NCBI GenBank assembly: GCA_046330135.1
Contig: JAXLTI010000003.1
Span: 434,001-498,000 of the forward strand
From: CAYYFX01 sp046330135
GTDB taxonomy: Bacteria; ARS69
DNA: 64,000 nt
Direction: 5' to 3'
Positions 34,799 through 43,566 of this stretch are shown piece after piece. The notes beneath the pieces were generated by a model. It was not told where the DNA came from. It searched no databases and saw only the letters and a list, made by a program, of their open reading frames with translations. Positions within the stretch are counted from its first letter, which is position 1; each line of letters opens with the position of its first letter. A program made the position numbers and the translations under genes.

Positions 34799-35410
34799 CT
34801 ACCGCCACAGTTGCTTGATTCGGCTCCAGGTGGTCTCGCGAATCGAGGGGGGCGCCGGCAGCGCGCGAAAGAGGGCGTAGTACTGGCTGCCGTTGATGGA
34901 GCCGTACGTGTCGATCTGGACGAAGTTGGAGTCGGCGTCGGCGGTCTGCGGACTGACGGCGACCCAGAGCGGCGAGAGGGAGTCCCCGGTCAAGTGCCCG
35001 AGGACGAGTCTCGCTTCACTGGTCCCTGCCGCGGCGACAGCCGCGTCGTCGTAGTAGAAGCGCAGCGTGCAGGCGCCCGGAGGTCCCCCGACTCCACAGC
35101 CGCAGCTCCCTCCGTTGAAATAGGCGAGATAACCCGCGACGAAGGACGCCGGGTCGCCGCCGGCCGGAAGGAGATCGCTGGAGACGCGCGTGAACTCGGC
35201 GTACGCGAGCGTTCCCGCCGGCCAGATCTGGCCGAAGGGGTGCGGCGGGAAATATTCCCAGCTGGGGCCGCTGGAGCCCTCGTGCACGTAGGTTCCATGG
35301 TCGACGCCGACGTCGACCCAGACCCCCTCGGCACAGGAAGGCGCGTGGAGGAGCGCCAGAAGCAAGCCCGCGCTCGCGAGCACGGCGCGTACCGACCTTG
35401 CACGCATCAC
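34799..35410 (-). CDS. Small secreted protein with W-x2-IK-x2-WR tail
   Basis: 203 residues; the start is the GTG at 35410 or the ATG just after it. Signal peptide to about residue 28 (LASAGLLLALLHAPSCA). The mature part is beta-rich with GGSCGCGVGGPPGACTLRFYYDD and DADSNFVQIDTYGSINGSQYY. No family is recognised. The C-terminus RETTWSRIKQLWR is the third example of the shared tail. It has its own promoter (35462-35490) and lies 160 bases before the beta-helix gene, so both may be read together. Confidence 0.78.
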   Translation of the reverse strand: MMRARSVRAVLASAGLLLALLHAPSCAEGVWVDVGVDHGTYVHEGSSGPSWEYFPPHPFGQIWPAGTLAYAEFTRVSSDLLPAGGDPASFVAGYLAYFNGGSCGCGVGGPPGACTLRFYYDDAAVAAAGTSEARLVLGHLTGDSLSPLWVAVSPQTADADSNFVQIDTYGSINGSQYYALFRALPAPPSIRETTWSRIKQLWR

Positions 35411-35461
35411 CGCTCATCACCTCGATCGGGAAAGGGCCGAAGGCCGCCCGCAGAGAGGACT

Positions 35462-35490
35462 ACTCTACGAATCACGCCGCGTCCCGCCAA
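35462..35490 (-). promoter_or_regulatory. Promoter of the small secreted protein gene
   Basis: TTGGCG, 17 bases, TAGAGT on the minus strand, 52 bases before the start codon. Confidence 0.6.
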
Positions 35491-35580
35491 GCGCCCGGGC
35501 GACGCCCTCCTCTTCCTGTCCGGGATCCCCCTTCCGACGGCGGCGGACACCGACCGATCCCGCGGCGCTGCTTTCCGCGC

Positions 35581-35608
35581 TTGAATCCGGACCTAGGGGT
35601 CCTATATT
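35581..35608 (+). promoter_or_regulatory. Promoter with palindromic operator-like spacer
   Basis: TTGAAT (35581), 16 bases, TATATT (35603). The spacer contains the inverted repeat GGACC-TAGG-GGTCC (35589-35602), so a dimeric regulator could bind between -35 and -10. The leader to the ATG at 35724 is about 110 bases. Confidence 0.6.
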
Positions 35609-35723
35609 GTCCCTCATCGCTCGCGACCTCACCGGCCTACCGCCGGCTCCCCCTTCGAGAGCGTTCCGTGGTGGCGCACCACCGCAGGGCACGGTCCTTG
35701 GAGAGACGGAAGGGAGATGGGTC

Positions 35724-38369
35724 ATGTCGTCTCGCGGATCTCGTCATGGTCACAGGATCGACTCCGGCGCTCGGGCATCCCTACTGCCGGCCCTCGTAGC
35801 TGCCTTCGTCGCGCTCGCGCCGGTGGCCCTCGCGGGGCCGCCCAACATCGGTCCCACCACGTTCCTGGCGGGTGACGGCGCCATCGGCCCCGCCGCCGGG
35901 AACCAGACGACTCCGTGGATCGCCCGAGGCGGCGATCAGTACCTGATCGCGTGGGAGGACGATCGCGGGGCGAGCAACGACATCTGCGCCGCGCGGGTCG
36001 ATGCCAACGGCGTGGTCCTCGACACCACGCCGATCGCGATCACGCAGGCGGCGGGGACGCAGACCGAGCCGCGCGTCGCCTGGAACGGATCCAACTGGCT
36101 CGTCACGTGGCAGTCGCAGGTGCCCACCCAGTTCTACTACGGCGCCGGCGTTCTCGCCGTGCGTGTCTCGCCCCAGGGACAGATCCTCGATCCCACGCCC
36201 ATCACCGTCATCGCGTACCAGAATTCCAGCGGCCTGTTGTACGCCCTCGCCACGGACGGCACGAACTGGGCCGTGGTCTCGGAGGGAACGAGCGCGGGCG
36301 AAGCGGCGATCCGCGGCGTGCGCGTCGCGCCCGACGGTACGGTGCTCGATCCCGGCGGCGTCGTGGTGGTCCCCGAGACGTACTATCTTCGATTCGGCAT
36401 CGACCTCGGCGGTCTCCCGGGCGAGTTCCTGCTGGTCTGGAACGAGTGGAGAAGCAGTACCGCCGACGACATCCTGGCATACCGGCTGACGCCGTCCCTG
36501 GCGAAGATCGACGCCAGTCCCATCGTCCTGGCGACGCGGGCCCCCTACGAGACGAACGCGAAGGTCGCCTCGAACGGGACGTCCTTCTTCGTCGCGTGGG
36601 ACCTCAATGACAACTATCTCTTCAGCGAGGTCTACGGGACGCGAGTGTCCTTCAGCGGCCAAGTCATGGACCCCAACGGCCAGGCATTCTCATCATCAGG
36701 ACCCGGATACGGCCGCGACCCCAGCGTGACCTGGGACGGCACGAACTGGATCGTCTCGTGGCCCAACTACGGGGGCGGCGGGCTGAACGCGGCCCGGATG
36801 AGCCCCACGGGCGCGATTCTCGATCCCGGTGGCGTGTCGATGCCGAGTCTCGGGTGGGGATCCATCGCGGGCGCACCCGGCGGCGGACTCATGGCCACGT
36901 GGAGCGACGCCACCGGTGGGTCGCAGGACGCCTACGCCGCGCCGGTGTCCGGCGCGCTGGTTCCCGGCGCCAAAGTGTGCGCGTCGCTCGGCGCCCCGCG
37001 CCAGACCCAGGCCTCGTTCGCCTTCAACGGCAACGGCTATCTCGTCGTGTTCCTCAGCGCGCGATCCGCGGGCAACCGAGTCCTGGGGCAACGCCTCGAC
37101 GCCAGCGGCAACTCGATGGACGCGGAGCCGTTCGAGATCGCCGGACCGACGGGCAGCTACTCCTCGCCGAGCGTCGCGTGGGACGGCTCCCGGTACATGG
37201 CGACGTACGTCAGCGGGGCGAACGTCTATGCACGCCGCATCGCGCCGGATGGTTCGCTCCTCGATCCCTCGCCCATCCTCGTGATGAACGGCATGGAGTC
37301 CGGCGTGGCGGCGCTGGATGGCGTCTTTCTCGTCGTCGGAAACTACGCCCCTCAGAATCCTCAGTACGTCTTCGTGTTCGGTACTCGAGTTCGAGGAAGC
37401 GACGGCGCGAAGCTGGACGCGTCTCCGCTGGCGCTCAGCGGCTCCTTCGCGCTCCGTCCCAAGGTGGCGCGACTCGGGAGCCGTTGGCTCGCGATCTGGG
37501 AACAGCATCCCACCCACGACGATCCTCACGCGAGCGTCGTCGGCAACTTCATGGACGGCAGCGGCGCCGTCGGTGCCGCGTTCGGCATCGGGGGCCTCGC
37601 CGCCTACAACCTCGCGCCATCGATCGCTGCGGGCGACACCGCCCTCGTCGCCTGGGCCGAGTCGCGCCAGGGCTTCAACAACCTGGACATCTACGGACGG
37701 CGGGTGCTGGCGAACGGCGCGCTTCTCGACCCGGGCGAGCTTGCGCTGTCGGTAGCGCCGAACAGCCAGACGCTGCCGGCGATTGGATGGGACGGCGCGG
37801 AATTCGCCACGCTGTTCCAGGATCCGCGGAACATCCCGTACTTCTTCGACGAGCACCTGGACGTGTACGGCACTCGCGTCTCCGCGAGCGGCCTGGTAGG
37901 CGACCCGGCCGGCTTCGCGGTGGCGAGCGACCCCATCGCTTCCGAGATCCAGCCGGCCGTCGGTGGAGGGAACGGGGCGGCCGTTCTCGCGTGCTCGATC
38001 TATCGCGCCGCGGCGCCCTACGGCGCATTCCGCATCGGCTCGCGGCTGCTGACGAGCTCGGCGGCGACCGCCGTCGTGGCGCCGACGCTTCCGACCGTCG
38101 ACGCCGTTCGGTTGAGCGCTACGCCCAATCCGTCGGCGTTGTCCTTCGAGCTGCGCGTCGCGACCCCGGCGCCGACGGAGATCGGCCTGTCGGTGTTCGA
38201 CGTCCGCGGCCGTGAGGTCCGGCGGTTGTACCAAGGCGCGGTGGCCGGTGAGTGGCGGCTGACCTGGGACGGCAGGGATGCCGCGGGTCACCGCGTTCCG
38301 TCCGGGGTCTACTTCGCCCGGCTCCGGAGCGAACACCGCGTGCAAGCCGTCAAGCTGACGCTGCGCTAG
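35724..38369 (+). CDS. Large secreted repeat protein with FlgD-like C-terminal sorting domain
   Basis: 881 residues. The ATG at 35724 follows GGAAGGGAG and precedes a signal peptide with hydrophobic core LLPALVAAFVALAPVALAG. The body is built from about a dozen repeats of roughly 55 residues with the pattern A-x-NG-x-N-W-L-V-x-W, A-x-R-V-x2-G-x-I-L-D-P (for example VAWNGSNWLVTWQSQ, VTWDGTNWIVSWPNY, VAWDGSRYMATYVSG), probably propeller blades. The last 80 residues (SATPNPSALSFELRV, FDVRGREVRRLYQG, LTWDGRDAAGHRVPSGVYFARL) form a sorting-type Ig domain. No enzymatic signature. Likely a surface adhesin or structural protein. Confidence 0.85.
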   Translation: MSSRGSRHGHRIDSGARASLLPALVAAFVALAPVALAGPPNIGPTTFLAGDGAIGPAAGNQTTPWIARGGDQYLIAWEDDRGASNDICAARVDANGVVLDTTPIAITQAAGTQTEPRVAWNGSNWLVTWQSQVPTQFYYGAGVLAVRVSPQGQILDPTPITVIAYQNSSGLLYALATDGTNWAVVSEGTSAGEAAIRGVRVAPDGTVLDPGGVVVVPETYYLRFGIDLGGLPGEFLLVWNEWRSSTADDILAYRLTPSLAKIDASPIVLATRAPYETNAKVASNGTSFFVAWDLNDNYLFSEVYGTRVSFSGQVMDPNGQAFSSSGPGYGRDPSVTWDGTNWIVSWPNYGGGGLNAARMSPTGAILDPGGVSMPSLGWGSIAGAPGGGLMATWSDATGGSQDAYAAPVSGALVPGAKVCASLGAPRQTQASFAFNGNGYLVVFLSARSAGNRVLGQRLDASGNSMDAEPFEIAGPTGSYSSPSVAWDGSRYMATYVSGANVYARRIAPDGSLLDPSPILVMNGMESGVAALDGVFLVVGNYAPQNPQYVFVFGTRVRGSDGAKLDASPLALSGSFALRPKVARLGSRWLAIWEQHPTHDDPHASVVGNFMDGSGAVGAAFGIGGLAAYNLAPSIAAGDTALVAWAESRQGFNNLDIYGRRVLANGALLDPGELALSVAPNSQTLPAIGWDGAEFATLFQDPRNIPYFFDEHLDVYGTRVSASGLVGDPAGFAVASDPIASEIQPAVGGGNGAAVLACSIYRAAAPYGAFRIGSRLLTSSAATAVVAPTLPTVDAVRLSATPNPSALSFELRVATPAPTEIGLSVFDVRGREVRRLYQGAVAGEWRLTWDGRDAAGHRVPSGVYFARLRSEHRVQAVKLTLR

Positions 38370-38373
38370 CGCC

Positions 38374-38430
38374 TCGGGAGGAGGTTCGGGTCATGCGGGG
38401 CCCTCGCCCCCGTGGCCCGCCTCCTCCCGA
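38374..38430 (+). terminator. Hairpin after the repeat-protein gene
   Basis: An 11-bp perfect stem (TCGGGAGGAGG / CCTCCTCCCGA) encloses a smaller GC-rich hairpin, starting 4 bases after the stop. There is no T-run. Confidence 0.5.
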
Positions 38431-38527
38431 TCGACGGGCTCCGTGCGGTTCACCGCGGGCGGACGAGCTTCGCAGCGCAGCCGGGGGGTCAAGGGCGCGC
38501 CGGCGGTCCGCCGTGGCTTGCGCTGGT

Positions 38528-38605
38528 TGGTGGGCGAAGAGGGATTCGAACCCCCGACCCCCTGCGTGTAAGGCAGGTGCTCTAAACCAGCTGAGCTATT
38601 CGCCC
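38528..38605 (-). tRNA. tRNA-Val (TAC)
   Basis: 78 bases with an encoded CCA. Acceptor GGGCGAA / TTCGCCC, D-arm GCTCAGCTGGTTTAGAGC, anticodon arm CCTGC-CTTACAC-GCAGG (anticodon TAC), T-arm GGGGGTTCGAATCCCTC. Three bases separate it from the stop codon of the upstream small membrane protein gene. Confidence 0.95.
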
Positions 38606-38608
38606 ACG

Positions 38609-38812
38609 TCAGAGAATGAACGCCAGGGGGATCAGCACGCAGTACCCGACGACCAGGAGGATGGGCGCCGCGGTCATGTCTCCCTGAGACAGGAGGATGT
38701 ACCCGAGGATCACGGCGCCGATGCCGGAGCCGAGCAAGATGCGGTTGCGTCGGGCCCAGCGGATGCGGACCGCGGCGACGGCCTTGCCCTTCTTCGTGGA
38801 CTCCTTCGCCAT
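38609..38812 (-). CDS. Small two-helix membrane protein, DUF3098-like
   Basis: 67 residues: a basic head (MAKESTKKGKAVAAVRIRWARRN) then two hydrophobic helices (ILLGSGIGAVILGYILLSQG and APILLVVGYCVLIPLAFIL). The layout RN-x-LLG-x5-ILGYILLS..G then APILLV-x-GY matches DUF3098 small membrane proteins known in Bacteroidetes. Function unknown. Its stop lies three bases before tRNA-Val, so both probably share a transcript. Confidence 0.7.
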   Translation of the reverse strand: MAKESTKKGKAVAAVRIRWARRNRILLGSGIGAVILGYILLSQGDMTAAPILLVVGYCVLIPLAFIL

Positions 38813-38887
38813 CCGTATCTCCCTGAAGGGCGCCTTCTCGAGATCGAGCGGCGGGACGGCGACGCTACCAACGCCCGCCCGGCCCCG

Positions 38888-39763
38888 TCAAGACGACGCC
38901 TCCCGCGGCGACTTCGCCGGCCCCGTCTCCCCTCCTCGGCCCGTCTCGCGCACGCGAATCGTCAGCACGTCGTTCAGGCTGCCGGTGCGATAGCCGTCGA
39001 GATCCAGCGCCACCCAGCGGTAGCCGACCTCCTTCAGCGCGCGCGTGATCGACGCGCGCACGTCGCTGGCGCAGGCACGATCCAGCTCGGCGGGATCCAC
39101 CTCGAGACGCGCGAGATCGTCATGATGCCGCACTCGGAACTGGCGGAAACCGAGCGCGCGGATGCGCTCCTCCGCCGCTCCGACACGCGCGAGGGCTTCG
39201 GGCGTGACGGGCGTCCCGTACGGCAGCCGCGAAGCGAGGCAGGGCATCGCGGGCTTCTCCGCCGTGGAGAGTCCGAGGAGGCGCGACGCGGCCCGCACGT
39301 CGTCCTTCGTCATCTCGGCCTCCACGAGCGGGCTCCGGATTCCGCGCTCGCGCCGTGCGAGCATACCCGGGCGATGGTCGCCGAGATCGTCCTGGTTCGT
39401 TCCGTCCACGATCCAGCGGAAGCCGCCTTCCGCCCGCAGCCGCTCGAGCGTGTCGAAGAGCTCCGACTTGCAGTGATAGCAACGGTCCGGGCCGTTCGCG
39501 ACGTAGCCCGGACGCTCCAGCTCCGCCGTGTCCACGAACCGATGGACCACGCCGAAGCGCTCCGCGAGGGCGCGCGCTTCGCTCAGCTCGCGCTCGGGCA
39601 CGGCGGGCGAGCGGCCCGTCACGGCCAGCACGCGGCTCCCCAGCGCGTCGGCGGCGGCCCGAAGGACGAGAGTGGAGTCCACGCCGCCCGAGTGCGCCAC
39701 GAGCACGCTCTCCATGTCGCGGAGAATGGCCGTGAGGCGGTCGAGCTTGCCCGGTGGCGTCAC
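38888..39763 (-). CDS. larE: ATP-dependent sacrificial sulfur transferase LarE
   Basis: 291 residues from a GTG at 39763, preceded by GGGGGAGG; the frame extends further upstream without support. LarE gives sulfur from its own Cys to the pyridinium dicarboxylate precursor of the nickel-pincer cofactor. Seen: the PP-loop SGGVDST at residues 25-31, the CYHCKSELFD motif, DGTNQDDLGDHRPG, and AMPCLASRLPYGT containing the sacrificial Cys. larB and larC are not in the window, so a cofactor role is by family only; some homologues act in other sulfur transfers. Confidence 0.88.
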   Translation of the reverse strand: MTPPGKLDRLTAILRDMESVLVAHSGGVDSTLVLRAAADALGSRVLAVTGRSPAVPERELSEARALAERFGVVHRFVDTAELERPGYVANGPDRCYHCKSELFDTLERLRAEGGFRWIVDGTNQDDLGDHRPGMLARRERGIRSPLVEAEMTKDDVRAASRLLGLSTAEKPAMPCLASRLPYGTPVTPEALARVGAAEERIRALGFRQFRVRHHDDLARLEVDPAELDRACASDVRASITRALKEVGYRWVALDLDGYRTGSLNDVLTIRVRETGRGGETGPAKSPREASS

Positions 39764-39830
39764 GAACGGCCTCCCCCGCCCTTCCGGCGGCCTGATGGAG
39801 AACTCACGATAGGAAGGTCTCCCCGCCAGG

Positions 39831-40823
39831 TCAACCCGGCGAGGCCGCCCGCGCCGCACGACGCGCGCGCTCGTGCGCCTCCATCGTGCGCGAGAACACG
39901 TGGCCGCCCTGTCCCGACGCCACGAAGAACAGGTCGTCGCAAGGGCGCTGGGGCGCGAGCGCGGCCTCCAGCGCGTCGCGCCCGGGCGAGCCGATGGGGC
40001 CCGGCGGGAGCCCCTCGTGGAGGTACGTGTTGTAGGGCGTGTCCACGTCGAGCTGCTTGAAGTAGAGGTGATCCTCGAAGTAGCCCAGCCCGTAGCGCAC
40101 GGTGGGATCGGCCTGCAGCTTCCACCCTCGCGCGAGACGGTTCAGGTACACCGCGGCCACGCGCGGCTTCTCGGCGGCGAGCGGCGTCTCCGCCTCCACG
40201 ATCGACGCGAGCGTGACGACGTCGTCGCGACGCGACCCTGCCGCGGCCGCGCCCGGCAGCTCCCGCCAGACCTCCTCGAAGCGATCGATCATCGCGTCGA
40301 GAACGGCTCCGGCGGCCGCGCCCTGCGGGAAGAGGTAGGTGTCCGGAAACAGGTACCCCTCCACGTCGGCGGCGTGCGTGCCCACCCGCGCCCGCCGCTC
40401 CGGCGCCCGCGCCGCACTCAGGAGCGCTTCCGCCGGGATCTTCAAGGAGTCCTGGACCGCGGCGGCGATCTGGGCGAGACGCCAGCCCTCGCACACGGTC
40501 ACCTTCCGGAGCACGAGCGGCCCGAAGGCGAGGTCGTCGAGGAGACGCAGGGGACGCGTCCCGCGCAGGAGGCGGAACGTGCCCGCGCGCGTCTTGCGAT
40601 CGAGGCCCACGACCCTCGCGAGGAGACGCGTGCGCGCCGCCGAGACCACGAGCCCCTCGTGCTGGAGGTTCGAGGCGACTTCGGCGAAAGTCTCTCCGGC
40701 TGAGATCGTGAACTCCACGGAGGCGCCGCCGGGCGGCGGCGCGTCGAGCAAGAGGAGCCACGCGCCGCCCGCGGCCAGCGCGGCAATCACCACCAGCCCC
40801 AGGAGAAGCGCGCGCCAGGCCAC
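39831..40823 (-). CDS. mltG: Endolytic murein transglycosylase MltG
   Basis: 330 residues from a GTG at 40823, two bases after the ruvX stop. One N-terminal membrane helix (LLLGLVVIAALAAGGAWLLLL), then a LysM-like region (FTISAGETFAEVASNLQHEGLV) and the YceG domain: VEGYLFPDTYLFP, TLASIVEAETPLAAEKPRVAAVYLNRL with catalytic Glu near 208, LQADPTVRYGLG, YNTYLHEGLPPGPIGSPG. It cuts nascent glycan strands at the inner membrane. Pairing with ruvX is a common genome arrangement. Confidence 0.93.
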   Translation of the reverse strand: MAWRALLLGLVVIAALAAGGAWLLLLDAPPPGGASVEFTISAGETFAEVASNLQHEGLVVSAARTRLLARVVGLDRKTRAGTFRLLRGTRPLRLLDDLAFGPLVLRKVTVCEGWRLAQIAAAVQDSLKIPAEALLSAARAPERRARVGTHAADVEGYLFPDTYLFPQGAAAGAVLDAMIDRFEEVWRELPGAAAAGSRRDDVVTLASIVEAETPLAAEKPRVAAVYLNRLARGWKLQADPTVRYGLGYFEDHLYFKQLDVDTPYNTYLHEGLPPGPIGSPGRDALEAALAPQRPCDDLFFVASGQGGHVFSRTMEAHERARRAARAASPG

Positions 40824-40825
40824 GC

Positions 40826-41251
40826 TCAGCCCTCGTCCCGCGCGTGCCGGTCCAGCCACGCCTGCAGGATGAGGATGGCCGCCGCGCGATCGACGTCCAC
40901 GCTCTTGCCGCGCGAGCCGCGGCTCTCGCCGAGCGCCCGCGTGGCCTGCACGGAGGTGAGCCGCTCGTCCTGCAGATCCACGGGAAGACCGGTGCGGCGC
41001 GCCAGCTCGTCGGCCAGCTCGTGCGAGATGCGGGAGCGCGCTCCCGTGGACCCGTCGAGATGGATCGGGTCCCCCACCACGAGCCGCGTGGCCTCGGCCT
41101 CCCGGATCACTTCGAGGAGCGCGCGCCAGGGCCACGACTCCCCCGAGCGCTGGATCGTGGGGCGCGGCAGCGCGATCTTCCCCTCGGGATCCGAAACCGC
41201 CACGCCGATGCGCCGATCGCCGGGATCGAACGCGACGACCCGCCCCTTCAC
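40826..41251 (-). CDS. ruvX: Holliday-junction-resolvase-like protein RuvX/YqgF (16S rRNA processing nuclease)
   Basis: 141 residues. The GTG overlaps the stop of the phosphatase gene (GTGA). RNase H-fold motifs: VVAFDPGDRRIGVAVSD, RLVVGDPIHLDGSTGARS and LQDERLTSVQATRAL, plus DVDRAAAILILQAWLD. Family members process the 5' end of pre-16S rRNA. Complete and of usual length. Upstream neighbour of mltG in the same transcript. Confidence 0.92.
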   Translation of the reverse strand: MKGRVVAFDPGDRRIGVAVSDPEGKIALPRPTIQRSGESWPWRALLEVIREAEATRLVVGDPIHLDGSTGARSRISHELADELARRTGLPVDLQDERLTSVQATRALGESRGSRGKSVDVDRAAAILILQAWLDRHARDEG

Positions 41252-43527
41252 TCGGGCGCTCCGTTGCCGCTGCCGTCGAAGACGCGCTTGAGCAGCACGA
41301 GCGTCAGGTCGTCGTCGGGCGCTCTCCCCTGCTGGAAGGAGTGGACCTCGGCCAGCACGCGGTCGTGCAGCTCGGTGGCGCTCCGGTCCCGGTGGCGCAC
41401 GAGGGTCTCCACGAGTCGGTCCTCGGAGAACATGTCGCCCGCGGGGCTCCACGCCTCGGTCACGCCGTCGGTGTACATCGCGAGGAGGTCGCCGGGATCC
41501 AGCTTCACTTCGCCGCGCTGGTAGCACGCTTCGGGGAAGACGCCGAGCAGGAGCCCGCCCGTCTCGAGCGGCTCGACGGTCCCGTCGCGACGCACGACGA
41601 GCGGCGCGTTGTGGCCGGCGTTCGTGAACGACAACCGCCCGTCCGCCGGCTCGAGGTCTCCGAGGAAGAAGCTGATGAAGCTGCCGTGGCCGGTGTTGCG
41701 GCAGATCTGACGGTTCACGTCCTCCACCACGCGATCCACGGTGTGCCCGCCGAGCGCGCGGACGCGCAGAGCGGCCTGCAGGTTCGACATCAAGAGCGCC
41801 GCCGGCACGCCCTTCCCGGAGACGTCGCCGATGGCGATCCCCACGCGGCTCCCGGCCAGCGGCAGGAAGTCGTGGTAGTCCCCGCCGACTTGACGGCTCG
41901 GCGTGTTGCTCGCGCACAGATCCCAACCGGCCATCGCCGGCGGCGTCTCCGGCAGCAGCTGCTGCTGGATCCGGCGCGCGGTGGCGACCTCCTCCTCGAA
42001 GAGGCGCGTGGCCATCTGCTCCTCGTGGAGCGCGCCGTTCACGAGGCTGATGCCGACCTGGCGCGCGATGAGCGACACGAGCGAGGTCTCCTCGAAGGTG
42101 ATTCGCGTGTCGGTGACCTTCCGCCCGAGGAGCAGTACGCCCACGAGATCGCTTCGGCCGTCCTCCCGCGACATCGCCCGGAGCGGGTACGCGAGCTCCG
42201 CGCCCACTTCCCCCAACTCGTGCGCCAGGAGCACGCGCAGCGCCGGATCCGCGGGCGACTCGACGATCTCCGAGGTCGACGCCTGATCCCGGCGATCGGC
42301 GAGCGCGGCGAAGAGCGCCTCCCCCGCCTTCCAGTCCGGCAACGAGACCACCTCGTCCCGCGCGAGCGCGAGCGGGAAGCGGCCGCTGCGGAGGTCCCGG
42401 GTCACGACGGCCACGGAGCGGAGCACCATCTCTCGACGCATCGTGGCGGCCACCGTGCTCGCCACCTCGTTCGGATCCAGCACGAGCGCGACCTGGTCGG
42501 TGAGACGGCTCAACGCGTTCCGAAGGTCCCCGCGATCCCGCCAGTAGCCGCGGTCGACGAGCCGCTCGATGCCCGACAGGACCGGCTGCAGGAGGAAGAG
42601 GCTCAGGACGAGGAACGTGGTCTCGAAGAACGGCAGCTGCTGGCCCACGAGGACGCCGGAGAGGCGATCGATCTGCTTCCCCACGAAGAGGTAGGCGGCC
42701 ACGATGACGCCGGACAGCAATCCGTACACCAGCCCGCGGCGGACGATGAAGCGCACGTCGAGGAAGCCGAGCCGCACGATCGCCACGACGATGGACGCCG
42801 CGCTCACGAGCAGGGAGATCGTGACGAGCGGGAGGCTCACCGAGCGCGAGATCGGGACGCCGAACACGCGCGGCAGCAGCTCGCCCCCCGTGTAGAGGCC
42901 CAGCCCGAAGCCCAACCCGCTCTGGATGGTGCGGAGCTGTGCGCGGAGCTTCGGCTGCAGCGTCTTGCGGGCGCTGCGGATCAGCAGCACGACGCTCGCG
43001 AGCGCCATCGCGAGGTTCACGAAGGAGAAGAGGCGGACGTGGAACTTGAGCAGCAGCTCGGCGCCGACGCGCCAGAGGTCCAGCGCATGCGCGAGCAGGC
43101 CGGACAGGGGCATGCCCACGGGATGGAGGCGCGCGAGCAGGACGTCGGTCTGCCCGGACACGAGCACGAGCCCCACGTGGACCGCGTGCGGCAGGAAGAG
43201 CAGCGGCGCGAGGCGCGGGAAGCGCCGCAGCAGCGGATGGACGCTCGGAAAGACGAGCGCGAAGAGCAGCGTGGCCGGGAAGAAGAACTCCCAGAGGAAC
43301 GCGAAGCGCGCGAACACGTCCTGGAAGAGGGGGTTGGCGGGCGCGCCGTGCGCGCCGAGGTTCGCGTAGGCGCCGAGGATCGGGCCGAGCCCGCCGAACA
43401 CGAGCATCGCGGCGGTGGCGCGGTTCACGACCTGCCGGGGGTTCTCCCGGAGCACCACGAACCCCAGGAAGAGCAGCAGGGCCCCGCACGTGAGGTAGGC
43501 GGTGGCCCCGATGAGATAGAAGTTCAT
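41248..43527 (-). CDS. Membrane-anchored SpoIIE/RsbU-type PP2C phosphatase with GAF domain
   Basis: 759 residues from the ATG at 43527 after GGAGG; a GTG nine codons upstream is possible. The N-terminal 330 residues have about eight hydrophobic segments (7TM-type sensor). A GAF-like domain follows (about 350-520: LSRLTDQVALVLDPNEVASTVAATM, LVSLIARQVGISLVNGAL), then a short coiled helix EEEVATARRIQQQLLPETPP and the SpoIIE phosphatase (about 550-750: VGGDYHDFLPL, IAIGDVSGKGVPAALLMSNLQAALR, NAGHNAPLVVRRDG, LAMYTDGVTEAWSP, DDDLTLVLLKR) with its metal-binding Asp residues. It would dephosphorylate an anti-anti-sigma factor. An RsbW-type kinase gene is just upstream. Confidence 0.9.
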   Translation of the reverse strand: MNFYLIGATAYLTCGALLLFLGFVVLRENPRQVVNRATAAMLVFGGLGPILGAYANLGAHGAPANPLFQDVFARFAFLWEFFFPATLLFALVFPSVHPLLRRFPRLAPLLFLPHAVHVGLVLVSGQTDVLLARLHPVGMPLSGLLAHALDLWRVGAELLLKFHVRLFSFVNLAMALASVVLLIRSARKTLQPKLRAQLRTIQSGLGFGLGLYTGGELLPRVFGVPISRSVSLPLVTISLLVSAASIVVAIVRLGFLDVRFIVRRGLVYGLLSGVIVAAYLFVGKQIDRLSGVLVGQQLPFFETTFLVLSLFLLQPVLSGIERLVDRGYWRDRGDLRNALSRLTDQVALVLDPNEVASTVAATMRREMVLRSVAVVTRDLRSGRFPLALARDEVVSLPDWKAGEALFAALADRRDQASTSEIVESPADPALRVLLAHELGEVGAELAYPLRAMSREDGRSDLVGVLLLGRKVTDTRITFEETSLVSLIARQVGISLVNGALHEEQMATRLFEEEVATARRIQQQLLPETPPAMAGWDLCASNTPSRQVGGDYHDFLPLAGSRVGIAIGDVSGKGVPAALLMSNLQAALRVRALGGHTVDRVVEDVNRQICRNTGHGSFISFFLGDLEPADGRLSFTNAGHNAPLVVRRDGTVEPLETGGLLLGVFPEACYQRGEVKLDPGDLLAMYTDGVTEAWSPAGDMFSEDRLVETLVRHRDRSATELHDRVLAEVHSFQQGRAPDDDLTLVLLKRVFDGSGNGAPE

Positions 43528-43566
43528 CTCCCCTCCGGAGACCGCCCCGCGCACCGGGGACGTGAG

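Larger units (their letters stand above)
35411..35723. other. Divergent promoter region between two secreted-protein genes
   Basis: 313 bases holding a minus-strand promoter (35462-35490) and a plus-strand promoter (35581-35608). Nothing else is seen. Confidence 0.6.
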
